From positions 1-41,149 of the forward strand of contig SMOI01000256.1 in assembly GCA_008000375.1 (NCBI GenBank): a stretch of 41,149 nucleotides of DNA. The letters are read 5' to 3'. Under the pieces are notes generated by a model that was not told the DNA's origin, did no database searches, and saw only the letters and a program-made list of their open reading frames with translations. Below, piece by piece: positions 9,918 to 21,168 of this stretch; the first letter of the stretch is position 1; each line of letters starts with the position of its first letter. The translations under genes and the position numbers were made by a program. This DNA comes from Poteriospumella lacustris. Lineage: Eukaryota; Sar; Chrysophyceae; Chromulinales; Dinobryaceae.

Positions 9918-11225
9918 CTATGTACACGTAAATGTCGCCGGCGACGCCGCCGCGGTCACCCGCCGCCGCCGTCGTCGTCGTCCAGCTGCAGGCCCTGCGC
10001 GGCGGCGAGGAGGGCGGCGATTTGGCTGTCGCGAGGAGACTCGGGGGGGCCCGGTTAGGCGGCGAAGGCGCGCGAGTGCGGTCTCTGGCGGAGCCGTCGC
10101 CGCTGCGCTGGGGCGCGGCGACGACCGCGCGCTCGGCCCCGCGGCCGTCGCTCTTCGACTGACCTCGCCGCTGCTGGGCACAGCGACCGCTGGCGCCGCA
10201 GAGAGCGCGAGCCGTGGCATGTGCACCGCCACTGCGGCGCTTCCGTCGTCTGCGAAGAGCGCGTCGTGGGACCGCTGCAGCGTCTGCAGCATCGCGCGCG
10301 CGACGTTGTCGGCCACCAGCGCCGCGGCCGTGACGTTGCGGCGCTCCCCGTTGGCGAGCGAGGCCTCGTCGATGAGCCGCTTCTCGGGCGAGGACTCGCG
10401 TGGGTGCGCCCGCGCCTGCAGCTGCAGCCGCTGGCGCTGCAGTCCGCGCAGCGCCCGGTCGCGCAGCACGAGCTGGGCGACCTCGCGCTGCTCGATGAGG
10501 CGCAGCGCGGCCGCCAACAGCCGCTCCTCGTCCACCGCCGCAAACTCGTCCAGCAGAACGCGCAGCGTTTCGATGCAGACGACCTCGTCGAGCAGCTGCG
10601 GCGCCAGGCGCTCTGCGTGCGCCCGGTGCAGGTGGCGCTGCGTCTCCTCGCGGACGGCGTCGACGACGACCGCGCGACACTCCTCGGCGAGCACGGCGAC
10701 GAGGCACGCGACGATGGGGTTGCAGCTCTCGCCCATGTGGTCGATGTACGCGGGGATCGCGTCCAGTTGGCGCTGCAGCTGCTGCCGCCGTCGAATTGCC
10801 ATCAGCGCGTCTGCGGCCGCCAGCAGCAGCGCCTCCGTTGCCCTCTGCGCCTCTTCCTGCACGACCTCACGCACAATGCTCTCCATTTCCGCCGCGATTC
10901 CGTCCTCGAGGTTCCGTCGCAGACGATGGTAGCGCGCGTTGACGCGGTGGAAGTTGATGGCCAGGTCGAGCGCCGTCTGGAGGACGAACTGCTCGAGCAG
11001 CAGACTCGCGACGACCTCGGTCGACCGATTGAACATGTCCAGCCGCCTCCTGAGCCTTCGCACGCGCTGCCGGCCGAGAAACCCCCGCACGACGGCCTGA
11101 AGCATCACCGCGTGCAGCTGGCGCTGCAGCTCCTCGCGGTGTACCGCCAGTTTGAGCAGCAGCTCGCGCGGACCGGTGGAGCGGATGGCCCGCACGAGCG
11201 ACTCGATGTGTCTGGCGCCCTCCAT
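9918..11225 (-). CDS. IQ-motif helical protein (frame slip near 3' end)
   Basis: Intronless frame of 435 codons. Residues about 40-65 carry an IQ-type calmodulin-binding motif (MLQAVVRGFLGRQRVRRL). The rest is Leu/Arg/Glu/Gln-rich and strongly helical, with DEFAAVDEERLLAAALRLIE and related stretches. No enzyme domain is seen. The literal frame ends in an Arg-rich low-complexity tail at 9918. However, at the G7/C7 run 10043-10049 a one-base change leads to a far better C-terminus (ESPRDSQIAALLAAAQGLQL, then an acidic end) stopping at 9956-9958. I think the true CDS is 11225-9956 and that the homopolymer is miscounted. Calmodulin-binding scaffold or ciliary roles are common for such proteins, but this is inference. 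Confidence 0.7.
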   Translation of the reverse strand: MEGARHIESLVRAIRSTGPRELLLKLAVHREELQRQLHAVMLQAVVRGFLGRQRVRRLRRRLDMFNRSTEVVASLLLEQFVLQTALDLAINFHRVNARYHRLRRNLEDGIAAEMESIVREVVQEEAQRATEALLLAAADALMAIRRRQQLQRQLDAIPAYIDHMGESCNPIVACLVAVLAEECRAVVVDAVREETQRHLHRAHAERLAPQLLDEVVCIETLRVLLDEFAAVDEERLLAAALRLIEQREVAQLVLRDRALRGLQRQRLQLQARAHPRESSPEKRLIDEASLANGERRNVTAAALVADNVARAMLQTLQRSHDALFADDGSAAVAVHMPRLALSAAPAVAVPSSGEVSRRATAAGPSARSSPRPSAAATAPPETALARLRRLTGPPRVSSRQPNRRPPRRRAGPAAGRRRRRRRVTAAASPATFTCT

Positions 11226-11531
11226 GGCCCTCGCGATGCTTTGTGTCGTCCCATGCGGCTGCAGGGCACGCCCAACGGGTCGAGGGGCCGTAGCCTCGAG
11301 ACTCGAGACCGGAGACGGCGGAGACGGCGGCGGCGGCGGGTGACGGTGACCGCCGCCGGTCGCGTTTTCGTAACGGTCAACGGGACACAGATCGCGTCGT
11401 GTGAAGTGGTTATACCGCGATGTAGCCCTTCTCCGTCATACATCTGTTCAAATCGACTTCGTCGACGTCTCGGCGACTTCAACGCGACGCGCCGGTCAAA
11501 AGACATTTCACCCTGCTCCATACGCCGCGAG
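11226..11531. other. Divergent intergenic region
   Basis: 306 bp between the IQ-motif gene (minus) and the gene at 11532 (plus). It contains a GGA/CGG-rich stretch around 11310-11345. Likely holds both promoters. Confidence 0.4.
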
Positions 11532-12270
11532 ATGGATGCAACGACGCTGTTGAGCTGTGCCGGCGAGCTGAGCGCGCTGCTGGTGTCCGGTGGGCTGCTG
11601 CTCGCCGCGTCGGTCGCCGCGAAGCAGTCGCGCAAGCGCAGTCGAGAAGAAGATGAACTCGAGCCCTCCGCGGCCCGAGAAGAGGGGGAGCTCAGTGATG
11701 GGGAGGAAGACTCCATCAGCGTGGAGTGGCGACAGCTGCGGAAGCTGCTGAAGACGAATCTGCAGATCGACCTGGTCCACCGGCCCGACGCCGGCGGCGA
11801 CGACAAGTACGTGCGGCTCAACTTCGCGGCCAAACTCCCCGCCAAACCCAGCGCAGACGACGAGAACCGCCTGATCAAGGCCCTGTCCGAGGCGGGCATC
11901 AAGGTGCTCGGCTCCGAAGGTACGTCGCCGACACTGGCCGCCTGCTGAGCGCGTCTCACCGCTGCGCTGCGCAGACGCGGGCGTTTTGTGCGTCTCGAAG
12001 AGCGACGTCGGCTTCATGTCCAGCGAGGAGGTGCTGCGGCGCCTGAACGTCGCTCTGTCTGCGTACCAAGTCGCCAGCGCCGCCGCCGCTCTGGCGGCGG
12101 CCAACGCGCCCGTCGACGCCGCCGCCGCCGATGACGTCGACGACGACGCCGACGAAGAGGAGAGCGTCGTCAGCTCCGGCGGTCGCCGCCGCCGCGTCGC
12201 CGCACCTAAGAAACCCCCCGCCAGCGCCGCGAAGCGCCGCCGTACGACCGGCGAGCAGAGCGCCCTTTAG
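11532..12270 (+). CDS. Unknown protein with acidic and KR-rich segments, 227 aa
   Basis: Two exons, 11532-11919 and 11975-12270, with a 55-nt GT-AG intron and in-frame junction (G|AC). I do not recognise the family. Residues about 5-30 are hydrophobic (ELSALLVSGGLLLAASVAA), possibly a TM segment or amphipathic helix. KQSRKRSREEDELE and an acidic EEGELSDGEED stretch follow. A compact middle region (EWRQLRKLLKTNLQIDLVHR, DENRLIKALSEAGIKVLGSE, DVGFMSSEEVLRRLNVALSAYQ) looks folded. The C-terminus is Ala-rich, then acidic, then NLS-like (RRRRVAAPKKPP, KRRRTTGEQ). Charge pattern suggests a nuclear protein. The ATG at 11532 was chosen because the upstream in-frame extension is antisense to the IQ gene. 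It converges on ADAT1, only 64 bp away. Confidence 0.7.
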
Positions 12271-12334
12271 CTGTTTACACTGTACACGCCGCCTAACTGC
12301 CACCGCCACCGCCGCCGCCGCCGCCGCGGCGCCT

Positions 12335-14000
12335 TCAGCTGAGTTTGTAGCGCGGCCACAGCGACTCCTGCGGCGCCGACGGGGCCGTCTGCGCCACGAA
12401 AACGTGTCGCAGCGAATCGCGCAGCGCGCGCTTCGTCGCGCAGAAGTCGAACGCCGCCGGCGCGTCGCCCGCGGCCGCCGCGCTGAGGCGGCGCTTCCAG
12501 TCGACGTAGCGCTCGTCGCCCGCCTCCTCCGCCGCCGCCTCCTCCGCCCCAGACGCCGCCGCAGCGCCGCCAGCGCGCGGCTGCTGACGCGCGACTCGTC
12601 GCCGCCGGCGACGCGGCCCGTGCGCCCGTCGAGCACGTCGCAGGCGTCGGCGCCCCACGCGACGAAGACGCGCGGCTCGCCGAAGACGGCGCCGCGAGCG
12701 ACGGCGACGCCGCCGGCGCTCTGCTTCACCGCGGTGCACAGCAGCGCCGGGTGCGTCACCGTCGCCCCGCAGCGGCTGCGGAAGCGCGCCGCGCGGCAGC
12801 AGAGCGCGCGCGTCGCGTGGTGCTCGCTGAACTTGCGGCCGACGACGACGCTGCGCAGCAGCAGCCGCGCGCGCGCCGCGCGCCGCCGCGTCCGTCGCGG
12901 GCGCCAAGAGGCTGCCGAGCAGCGCGCCCTGCAGCCCCAGCACGTTCCACTGCAGCAGCTTGTCGCTGCAGCTCAGCGACGAGCCCCGCCGCTGCGCCAC
13001 CGGCGCCAGCGGACCGCCCCCCGCCGCCTGCCCCTGCGACTCCGCACCCGCCTCTACACCCGCCACAACGTCCGCCACAACGTCGGTCTCTGCGCCGGTC
13101 TCTGCGTCGGTCTCTGCGCCGGTCGCTGCGCCGGTCGCTGCGCCGCAGTTCACCTTCGCCTGCAGCGCCACTTGGCCGTGCGCCACGTGCGTGAACTGCA
13201 CCGCGTCGTGCTGCTGCCAGTCGCCGTCGACCGGCGGCGCCTGTGGCCCGGCGCCCGGCGCTCGAGCGCGCGCCACTGCGGCCGCTCGACGTCGCCGTCG
13301 GACGCGCCGCTCGCGGCCGGCGGCCGCCGCGGCTTCCGCGCGAACTGTTTGAGACAGGCGTTGCCGCAGGGCGCCGAGGAGGTGTACAGGTGCAGCGCCA
13401 CCTCCTCGGCGCGCCAGCGCAGGGCCCAGCGGCGCCGCGGCGCTGGCGGCGCGGCGACGGCGGCGGCGTCCGCGTCGACGGCGACGACGTCGAAGAAGCG
13501 CAGCAGACTCGCGAGCGCGTCGTGGGCGCCGTCGTCGAGGTCCTGCGCGCTCGCGGTCGCTTTCTGCCGGCCGCCGCCGACGCGTCGAGCAGCGGCTGCG
13601 CCGCCGCGACCAGCTCGAGCAGGTGGCGCACGAGGCCGCGGCGCGCCAGCACCTCCGCGTGCATGTCGCGCACGACGCCGTCGCCGCTGCGCAACGCATC
13701 GCTCTGGAGGCGGTGCTCGCGGAGGGCGTCGATGGGGAGCACCTTGGTGCCCGCGGCCACCGACACGACCTCGAGCCGCTCGCCCCACTGCGCCACCAGC
13801 GCCGCGACGACCGTTTGCTGCTCCGAAAACTGCTCGCGCAGCTCCGGCGGACATCGCTGTTCGAAGGCTGCGAGAGCCTCACGCGCCACGACGTCGGCAA
13901 AGACGCACGTGGACCGCCGCGCCTTCTCCGCCGAGCGCATCGGCACGTCGCCGGCCAGCGCCGTCGGCGCCTCCGCGTCTCCCCGCTGCTCTCGCTCCAT
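12335..14000 (-). CDS. ADAT1: tRNA-specific adenosine deaminase, ADAT1-type (frame broken)
   Basis: Enzyme of the ADAR/ADAT1 editase family; ADAT1 converts adenosine 37 of tRNA-Ala to inosine. Conserved parts are present but spread over three frames on the minus strand. First come SVAAGTKVLPIDALREH and GDGVVRDMHAEVLARRG, giving the zinc His and the proton-shuttling Glu. Next is LHLYTSSAPCGNACLKQF (first zinc Cys, PCG), then SLSCSDKLLQWNVLGLQGAL (second zinc Cys, with K and W of the editase core), then SVVVGRKFSEHHATRALCC and a C-terminus ending RYKLS. Frame changes fall near 13566-13580, 13245-13265, 12864-12890 and 12549-12571, all in GC runs; three fit one lost base and one fits a gained base or a lost pair. 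The start (MEREQRGD) is the first ATG close to the conserved region; ATGs upstream at about 14135 are possible. Confidence 0.8.
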
Positions 14001-14330
14001 CGCCGCTTTCCCCAACAGCGCCACTCCTATCGACACCTGCGAGAAGGACCATCGCGTTGTGGCGCAGCGCTCAGCGGCCTCAGCGTTTGGCCATCGCCGA
14101 CGCCGCCGACGCGTCGCAGCCGCCGTCGTCGTCATCGTGTACACAGCAAAACTGAAACGTCTAGTACATAAAAAATTCTGAACAAAGCGTAATTACAGGT
14201 CAAATCGCAGGATGCTGAGTCCGCAACAGATTTTGGCAGATGGCGGGGCCTCTGCGGTGCCCCGTGCGCTGCAGGCGCAGCGGACGAAGCTACAATGGAT
14301 AAACACAGGGGAGAGACCGCGCGGAAGGCG

Positions 14331-17150
14331 CTAGTAGGCCTCGTCGGTGCGCACGCAGCGCACCTCCTCGAGGCGGCGCAGGTCGGCGAGGCCCCAAACC
14401 GTCAGCAGCGCGAGCACCTTCGAGTAGGCGCCGGGGAAGATCACGTCGTAGTTCGGCTGCTGCAGGCCCGTCACGGCGACGGTGGCCAGCGCCTCGACGA
14501 ACTCGGAGAAGCTCAGCCCGATGCCGCGCGCGCCCTTCGGCGTCGCCGCCTCGTCGCCCGGCGGCGCAGGCGGCGGGGGCGACGACGGCAGTGGCGGCAG
14601 CTCTGAGCGGCTGCTCGTGCGCGACGGCGGCGCGTGGCCCGTGATCGTGGAGATCGACGCGAACTTCGTCGGCGAAATCGACGGCGGCGCGCCGCGGTGC
14701 GGCTTCCGGCCGAAGTACATCGACCTGCGGCGAGAGACGCGTCAGTGCTGCAGGTGCGGCGGGACAAAGGTACGGCGTGACGGACTTACTCTTTGTTGGC
14801 TGCGGCGGGCGCCGCGGGCGTCGGCAGCTGGCGCCGCGTCGAGCGCGCGGCGTTGTTCGTCTGGAGCTGCTCGCGCGAGGGCAGCCGCGAGGACACGACG
14901 GTCTTGCGGCCGCAGGCGGCGCGGAAGACGTCGCGCAGCGCCGCGTTGGAGGCGACGTAGGGCGCGAGGGCGTAGTCGCGGCAGCAGCGCAGCCACGCGG
15001 CCTCGCTCACGAGCCACGAGTCGGGCGACAGGCCGCGGTAGACGCCGGAGGAGGCGGGGCTGCGGTGCTTCTCGGGCGCGACGGGCGGCAGGCGGTGCAG
15101 GCCGCGCTCGTTGAGCTGCGCCGCCGCGGGGAAGGCGAGCGCCACGTCGGCGATCTTGCCCACCGCGTCGGCCGCGTACGTCAGAAAGACCTTCCACAGG
15201 TTCGGCGCGTACGTCGTCAGCGCGAGCAGGATGCGCGCGTCGCCCAGCAGCGGGTCGTGCTGCAGCTGCGGCCGCCGCCGCCCGCCGCCGCCGCCGGGCG
15301 CGGGACACGCGCGACACACGACGAAGTAGAGCGGCGCCAGCGTCTCGAAGAGCAGCTGCGCGAAGGCGACGGTGGCGTCGCGCGCGTAGAGGTCGGCGTA
15401 GACGATGGAGGCCACGCGCAGCAGCAGCTGGTACCACTGGCCGAAGTCGACGCGGCCGGCGCCCGCGGCGCTCGGCGCGGCGCCGCGCGGCAGCGAGCGC
15501 AGCAGGTGCACCGCGTCCAGCGCGTCTTTGAACGCGTCGAGCGGCTCGTCGGCCGCGTCGTGCGGCGCGTGCGTCTGCAGCAGCGCGGCGTCGCTGAGGA
15601 AGTCGCAGAGCTGCTCGAGCGACATGAAGCCGCTGGCGGCGTCGCAGTAGCCGCGGTACACCGCCAGCAGCATCTCGTCCGTCGCCGCGCCCTTCGCGTG
15701 CGGAAACTGCTGCGCCGCCGACGGCTGCGGGTCCTCCGCCAGCTCCTCGTCGCAGAAGAACAGCAACAGGCGAAACGCCTCCGCCAGCGACGCCACGCGG
15801 CCCGACGGCGACGCGGCGGCGGCGCCGTCGGCGGCGCCGTCGGTCGGCGGCGGCGGCGGCTGCGGCGCCGCGTCGCCGGCGGCCGACGAGAGCAGCGCGC
15901 CGACGTCGAGCGCCTCGGCGCCCGCGAGCGTCAGCGCCGCGTTCTGCTGCTGCCAGTGCAGCTGGCGCTGCTGCTGCAGCTGCGCGGCGCGTGCTGGTCC
16001 TCGCGCTCGCGCAGCTCCGCGTGCTCCGCCGCGCGGCGGTGCAGCTGCGCGTCGAGGCCGCGAAGGCCGCCACGTTCAACTTGCGCACGGCGGGCTCCTC
16101 GGCCGCGGCGGGCGGCGGGGGCGTCGTGGGCACCGCGCTGGCCGCCTCGGCGGCGCTGTCGCTGCGGGCGCTGGCCACCGACGCGCGCGCCGCCTGCAGC
16201 GAGGCGAGTCGCTGGTGCGTCAGCTGCGGCGGCGGCGGCGGCGGCGGCGGCGACGCCGACGAGGCGGCCGAGAGCACCGACGGCGCGCGCTGCTGCACGA
16301 GCGACGCGACGCTGTCGACGGACTGGCGGCCGCTCAGCAGCGCCGAGTGGCTCGGCGACAAGACGCCGCCGCTGCTGGCGGCCGCTGGCGGCGGCGGCGG
16401 TGGCGGCGGCGCGCGGCGGCCGTCGTCGTCGGCGGCGGCGTCGTCTTCGTCGTCGTCGAGCGGCGGCCGCGGCGCGAGAAACGGGTTGTGGCTGCGCGCG
16501 GCTCTGGGCGACGCGAAGGGCGAGTGGCCGACGGACTGGGCCTCGGAGGCGGCCTCCGACGCGGCGAAGTTGAGCCCCGCGAGCCGCGTGTTCGACACGC
16601 GGATCGTGCTCGACAGCGGCATCGCGCGCAGCAGCGACTGCAGCTGCAGCATGTCCGAGATGTTGCTGGGCAGGTCGCAGCGCGCCGCACAGGCCCGCAC
16701 GAGCTCCTGGCGCTCGAGCTCGGACAGCGCGTAGCAGCGCACCGTCGGCCGCGACTTGTGGCGGATGTCGAACTCGAAGCCGTCGGCGCCTGCGCCGTGC
16801 ACTGCGTCGAAGGACTTCTCCTGCCGCTCGGGCGTGATGATGCGACACTTGTCCAGCGGGATGACGGCCAGCGGCTTGTCGTTCTGCGGCCCGTGAAACA
16901 GGAAAATGAAGCCGCCGCGCACCAGAGCGAAGCGCTTCACCCAAGCGCCGTGACTGCTCACCGTTTTGCGAAACAGCCAACAGCCAGGCACCACTTCGTC
17001 GTCGGGAATGCGCTCCAAGTCGTCCTTCGCCACCTCGCGGAAGGAGAACGTGCCGTCGTACCTCACGACGCCGATCAGCGGCGTGAACTGCCCCGACGCG
17101 TTCTCGCCGTAGCACACGTATTCCTCTCCAGTGATCGACACAGCGGACAT
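14331..17150 (-). CDS. PH-domain protein with EF-hand-like C-terminal region (frame broken)
   Basis: The start (MSAVSITGEEYVCYGENASG) is preceded by a purine-rich GGAAA. The last intron is clear: donor at 14789, acceptor before 14724, joining NKE to SMYFGRKPH. Residues about 45-165 form a pleckstrin homology domain (GCWLFRKTV...WVKRFALVRGGFIFLFHG...AVIPLDKCRIITP...FEFDIRHKSRPTVRCYALSE), which probably binds membrane phosphoinositides. A long Pro/Ala/Ser-rich region with poly-Pro tracts follows, then a coiled coil (QLHRRAAEHAELREREDQ, QLQQQRQLHWQQQ). The last part is a helical domain with EF-hand-like repeats (GFMSLEQLCDFLSD, GLSFSEFVEALATVAV). The frame changes twice, near 16051-16062 and 15983-15994; one extra base at each place restores a continuous protein of roughly 915-920 aa. 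No family name is offered. Confidence 0.75.
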
Positions 17151-17437
17151 TTTCCTGTGATCGGAGGCGGCTGGCGAAGGAATGTGCCTCGATCTGCGCC
17201 GCGGCGGCGAAGATCGTCGCTCGCACCGTCGCGGCAACGGTCGCCGTCGCGCGCGAATAGCGAAACGCCTTCTGCGTACATGTTATCGCACGGGCTTGCA
17301 ATACAGAGTCAATATCTGAGAACAAACCATGTACAACTTCAGGGACGGTTACACAGCAACGGGACACGACCCAGCGACGTAGGAAACACACAACACAGGA
17401 GAGGGCCAAGGGAAGCAGTAGACACTGCGAGCGACGG

Positions 17438-18181
17438 TTACTTGCAAACGATCTTGGGGATGAGGGAGCAGTAGTAGCGCGCCTTGTCCATGGCGCACTG
17501 GCTCAGGAAGACCTCCGCCCACGCGCGCTCGAAGAAGTGGCCTTCGAACGGGTCGTTGCGGTCGCCGATGAGCCGCGCGAGCTTCAGGTAGAAGCTTTTC
17601 GGCCTCCGTAGGATGGCGTCGCGGGTGACGATGAAGTAGCCGAAGCCGGAGTAGCGCGGGTTGGCGATGGACACGTCGAGCAGCTTCTCGTGGCCGTTCA
17701 GCAGCAGGTCCTTCACCGCCGGCCCGTACCGCTTCGTCAGCTCGGCGATGTGCGACGCCTTTCTCGACGACGTGCACTTCGAGTAGAGGAAGGCGAAGCC
17801 GTCGCTCTTCGGCGGCAGAGTCACCTGGCCGGTGTCGAAGAGCACGGCGAGGTCCTTGCGCAGCTCCTTCACGTCGCCCTGCAGGAACACGATGGCGGGC
17901 GGCAGATGGTCGTAGTGGTCGATGATGTGGCTCAGATACACGTAGGACTCGCGGCCGACGTTCTCGGTGCGTTCTTTGACGTGGAAGCCGCACTGCTTCA
18001 GCGTCGAGGCCTCGCCGCGGTTGTACACCACGTGGTTGTAGTCTTTCAAGATACACAGCGACTCGAGACTCTCTCGAAATCGCGACACGACGAACAGAAC
18101 TTCGGACTTGTTGAACGTTTGACAAATAGCGACGGCGGACGCCGCCAGGAAAAGGAACAATCGCAACGTCGACGAGCACAT
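17438..18181 (-). CDS. Secreted DUF3431-type protein
   Basis: Single exon, 247 aa from the ATG at 18181. A signal peptide is visible (SSTLRLFLFLAASAVAICQ). The mature part has the DUF3431 pattern: LFVVSRFRESLESLCIL, HVVYNRGE, NVGRESYVYLSHIIDHYDHL, PPAIVFLQGD, and a C-terminal half with GYFIVTRDAILRRPKSFYLK and FERAWAEVFLS. DUF3431 proteins occur in fungi, algae and oomycetes and resemble glycosyltransferase-related secreted proteins. Their biochemical activity is not established, so I do not assign one. The start at 18181 places the signal sequence at the N-terminus; the frame continues five codons further up, but only through a non-ATG start. Confidence 0.85.
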   Translation of the reverse strand: MCSSTLRLFLFLAASAVAICQTFNKSEVLFVVSRFRESLESLCILKDYNHVVYNRGEASTLKQCGFHVKERTENVGRESYVYLSHIIDHYDHLPPAIVFLQGDVKELRKDLAVLFDTGQVTLPPKSDGFAFLYSKCTSSRKASHIAELTKRYGPAVKDLLLNGHEKLLDVSIANPRYSGFGYFIVTRDAILRRPKSFYLKLARLIGDRNDPFEGHFFERAWAEVFLSQCAMDKARYYCSLIPKIVCK

Positions 18182-21168
18182 GGCCCCGCTGCGCAATAAA
18201 CTAAACTAAGAAACTAAGAAGGCAAAGCAACTGCAGCCTGAGGAGGCAGTTGGGTGTCAAACAACGAAAGGGCAGTAGCAGCCGCGGTAGGAAGACTGAA
18301 CGGTTGGGGTCAAGTGGTGTGGATCCTCGATGATCAGCGTGAAGCCGGCGATGGAAAAGATGGAGAGGTGAGCGTCGGCCACGCCGCTTAGTAGCTACCC
18401 AATGGATCGTTTGTGTCAGCCGTGTCGTCCTTCTGACGTCGCCGGTTGATGGACATGCTCAAAGCTCTCAGACCCATCACTTGCCCATTGCCGAGACCAC
18501 CGCTGGCTCGGCAGTCTGAGTAGCATTGTACGTATTGTCCCCTTATATCACCGCTTATAACAGTAACCTTCGTAAACAATACATACGGAACATGGCGACG
18601 ACGACGCACCATGTCGGCGACAAGTCGGCGACAAGTCGGCGACAACCGTCTGGCGACAAGCCACGATGACGATGCCAGGTGACCGTTGCGTCGTTGCGTC
18701 TCTCCTCCGCCGCCATCGACGGTGGCCGATGTCGACGGACCATTGATTAATGATTGATGATGACTGATGGTGACTGATTGATGATCCATCGGTCGATAGT
18801 GAGAGTTGAGTCGGTGGAGCATGTCGAAAATGAAAGCCCTCTTGATCTGTGTGTTCTGTGTTCTTCTGTTCTGAATGGCAGTGGTATTGACTTCGAACGA
18901 TTTTGTGCGGCAACAATCGCACAGTTTGACGCGGATTCTCGTGAATAGCTAGCCCAATGTGAGACGCTTTAAAGCTGATACAGTGGATCGCGTGTTGTTG
19001 AATTGAGTCGAGGGATTCATCTTTCGTCGGATTTGGTGTGAAAGCAAAACGGAAGACTCGGCAGGGGCGGCATGGTTCGCGATGTCTGCTGAGAACTGTC
19101 GTAGGAACTTGTGCCTTGCCAGAAAATGTCATGGTATGCATCCTCACTGCCGGGCTCACTTGCAGTCGTTGCCTTCTTCAACGAGATCTGATTCTCCCCG
19201 GAGCTCTTGGCCGTGTCTGCGTCGGTCTCTGGCAGTGAGCAGCATCGACTGTGTTGCCGAGCTTCAGAATGCGCACCAAGCAATCATGCTGACAGTACTC
19301 TCTGTGCTTTCAAACTACGTACGCCGATGTGGTGTGTGTTGTTCGAGTCGCCCTTGGCAGCGCACCGTTGACGCAGTCTGCGGGACTCGGTGTGAACACC
19401 GCCGGGTGCGGTGACGAGGATCCGTTCCCGTCGTACGCGGCGACTGCTGTTCCCAGACGCAGGGAATACAGCTTGAGGTTCGAAACAGGTGGTGCTTGGA
19501 TGTGTGGATCGAAGGGAGTGTGTGGCCTCCGTCTCGCGGCACAGCGGTGGCAGTGGGTCTCCGTCCGTCGAGATGCCTCACCACGTTTTAAAGGTCTTCG
19601 CAACGGATACTTGGTCGATTCATTCCATCTGGCATCCCATTCGTTGAATAAGTGATGATAAATGGCGTTAGAAGTGCCTGGGGCAGCTTCGAGTGCCTCG
19701 TGGATGCGCTTGGAGCGATTTCGCTGGATTCTCCGTCTCGGAGGCACAGTGGACGTTTGCGGGTGCACGGTCTCTGTGTGCACGCGTGTGCGGGCCTCTG
19801 ACAACAAACGACCGAAGACATGTGGTTGCGAGTAGTTGCGACTGTTGCCAATGGACGGTCGCGTCTTCGTGGAGGCGCCTCCTCCAAAGGCGACGCTCCT
19901 CCGTCGGTGTCGTCCGCGCCGGCGCTCCACCACCCCGCGCAAGATCTCGAATCTCATCGATTTGGCTTCGGCTGACACAGCGAAATCCTCCTCTGTATCT
20001 TCTATCGCGTCGTATTACAATGCACCTTGACGATGATACGCTCCTCTGGTGAGCACTCGGAGCGGATTGACAGTTCGACGAGGTCGGCCACGGCGAACGA
20101 GCTCGCCCGCGTCACCGCGGAACATCCTGCGCCACTGGCGTATCGCGACTGTTGTATCAAAAGAAAAGGGCGGAACCAACATCGTTGAAGTGGTAATCAA
20201 CGATTTAAGTCTGTTTCACTGCTCTGTGACCCACATGCAATGTTTTCCGAAGCACGGTGGCTCTCGAACCACCAGTGCCACCAGTTTGTCGACTATTTTG
20301 AATCCTACGACATCCGTTCTTTCGTTTTCTTGAGTAAAAATGACCTGTATCGATAACGCATTATAGATGACATCGAATGAAACTTGAGCGACGCTTGTCT
20401 GAGCGACCATTATGAAATTCTGGCTGTTTTCCGGCGCAAAAACTTTTACGAGTCACAATTTTTGCATGTTTTTCGAATAGAAATCGTTGGAATTGCCATA
20501 GAAAAATGTAACTCTCACTCAAACAGATAGACACATATATGGGGTACAGGGTATAGTGCTTTTCCAAAATTTCTATGGATTATTGAGGATTTTCCATGGA
20601 CTTTACGAAACAGCGACCGTCGAGAGCGCGTTCGTACGGCCGCGAGTTTCGTTGCCAAGAGTGAAAAATTATTGCAGTTCCTTTCCGTAACAATGCTTGA
20701 GAGATTCAAATAAATATCGGGCGCCGAAATCTATTCGTGCTTATTGCAAAGTGACGTCATAGAATAGAGTTGCACGAGGAGATTCCGAGCAGAATTGCGG
20801 CACCCTCAGCCTTCAACGCATTCTGGATGATCGGCGTTCCATACTTCACCATGAACGCACCGCTTTCCATCAATGCTATATCCATACAAAGCTTTCTCCA
20901 AATGGTTTGCTCAATATAAATGCAATGTGGTGCTCTGAGACGCACAATATGGCGGAGGTTGGAATGACGGCGAGTCTGGGATGGGCAGTTTGGGAGTCTG
21001 TGTCCGTCCCAGCCTCCTCATCGTCGTCGTCGTCGTGTCCTCCTGTGGCGGTGACTGTGACGGTGACGGTTACGGTGACAATCGCTTCGACACGAAAAAG
21101 TCGCCCTGAGTAGGAACGAGGTGGGTCCGAGAGATCGTCATTATTGACCAGACTCGCGTGTCTTTTCC
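18182..21168. other. 3-kb region without a confident gene
   Basis: Intergenic stretch between DUF3431 and NUDT15. GC drops from about 20.2 to 20.76 kb, and base composition and codon use differ from the flanks. Short motif repeats occur: GTCGGCGACAA three times near 18611-18643 and GATTGATGATGACTGA-like runs near 18745-18785. Open frames on the minus strand at 19310-19957, 20216-20410, 20361-20567 and 20757-20945 lack domain content. It may hold decayed elements, a non-coding RNA or unrecognised small exons; I cannot support any of these. Confidence 0.4.
19310..19957 (-). CDS. Hypothetical ORF, 215 aa
   Basis: Longest ATG-started frame in the 3-kb gap (MRFEILRGVVERRRGR). The product is basic (many Arg, Thr, Pro, His) with no recognised motif, signal peptide or TM segment. 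Codon use is not strongly GC3-biased, unlike the neighbouring real genes, which argues against it. An overlapping plus-strand frame of 108 codons is about as good. Reported only as a candidate. Confidence 0.2.
   Translation of the reverse strand: MRFEILRGVVERRRGRHRRRSVAFGGGASTKTRPSIGNSRNYSQPHVFGRLLSEARTRVHTETVHPQTSTVPPRRRIQRNRSKRIHEALEAAPGTSNAIYHHLFNEWDARWNESTKYPLRRPLKRGEASRRTETHCHRCAARRRPHTPFDPHIQAPPVSNLKLYSLRLGTAVAAYDGNGSSSPHPAVFTPSPADCVNGALPRATRTTHTTSAYVV

Noticed and set aside
10221-11948. 575-codon plus-strand frame joining the IQ region to the 11532 gene
   Set aside because: Its first 430 codons are antisense to the IQ-motif gene; only the part from 11532 has its own splice structure and composition.
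12960-13150. Tandem Thr/Ala repeat protein on the plus strand (SVSAPVSASVSAPV)
   Set aside because: It is antisense to a low-complexity insertion inside ADAT1 between the PCG and SCSDK motifs.
14777-17474. Long plus-strand frames (598 and 419 codons) opposite the PH-domain gene
   Set aside because: They are shadows of a GC-rich gene. The minus strand shows a real PH domain and a clear intron.
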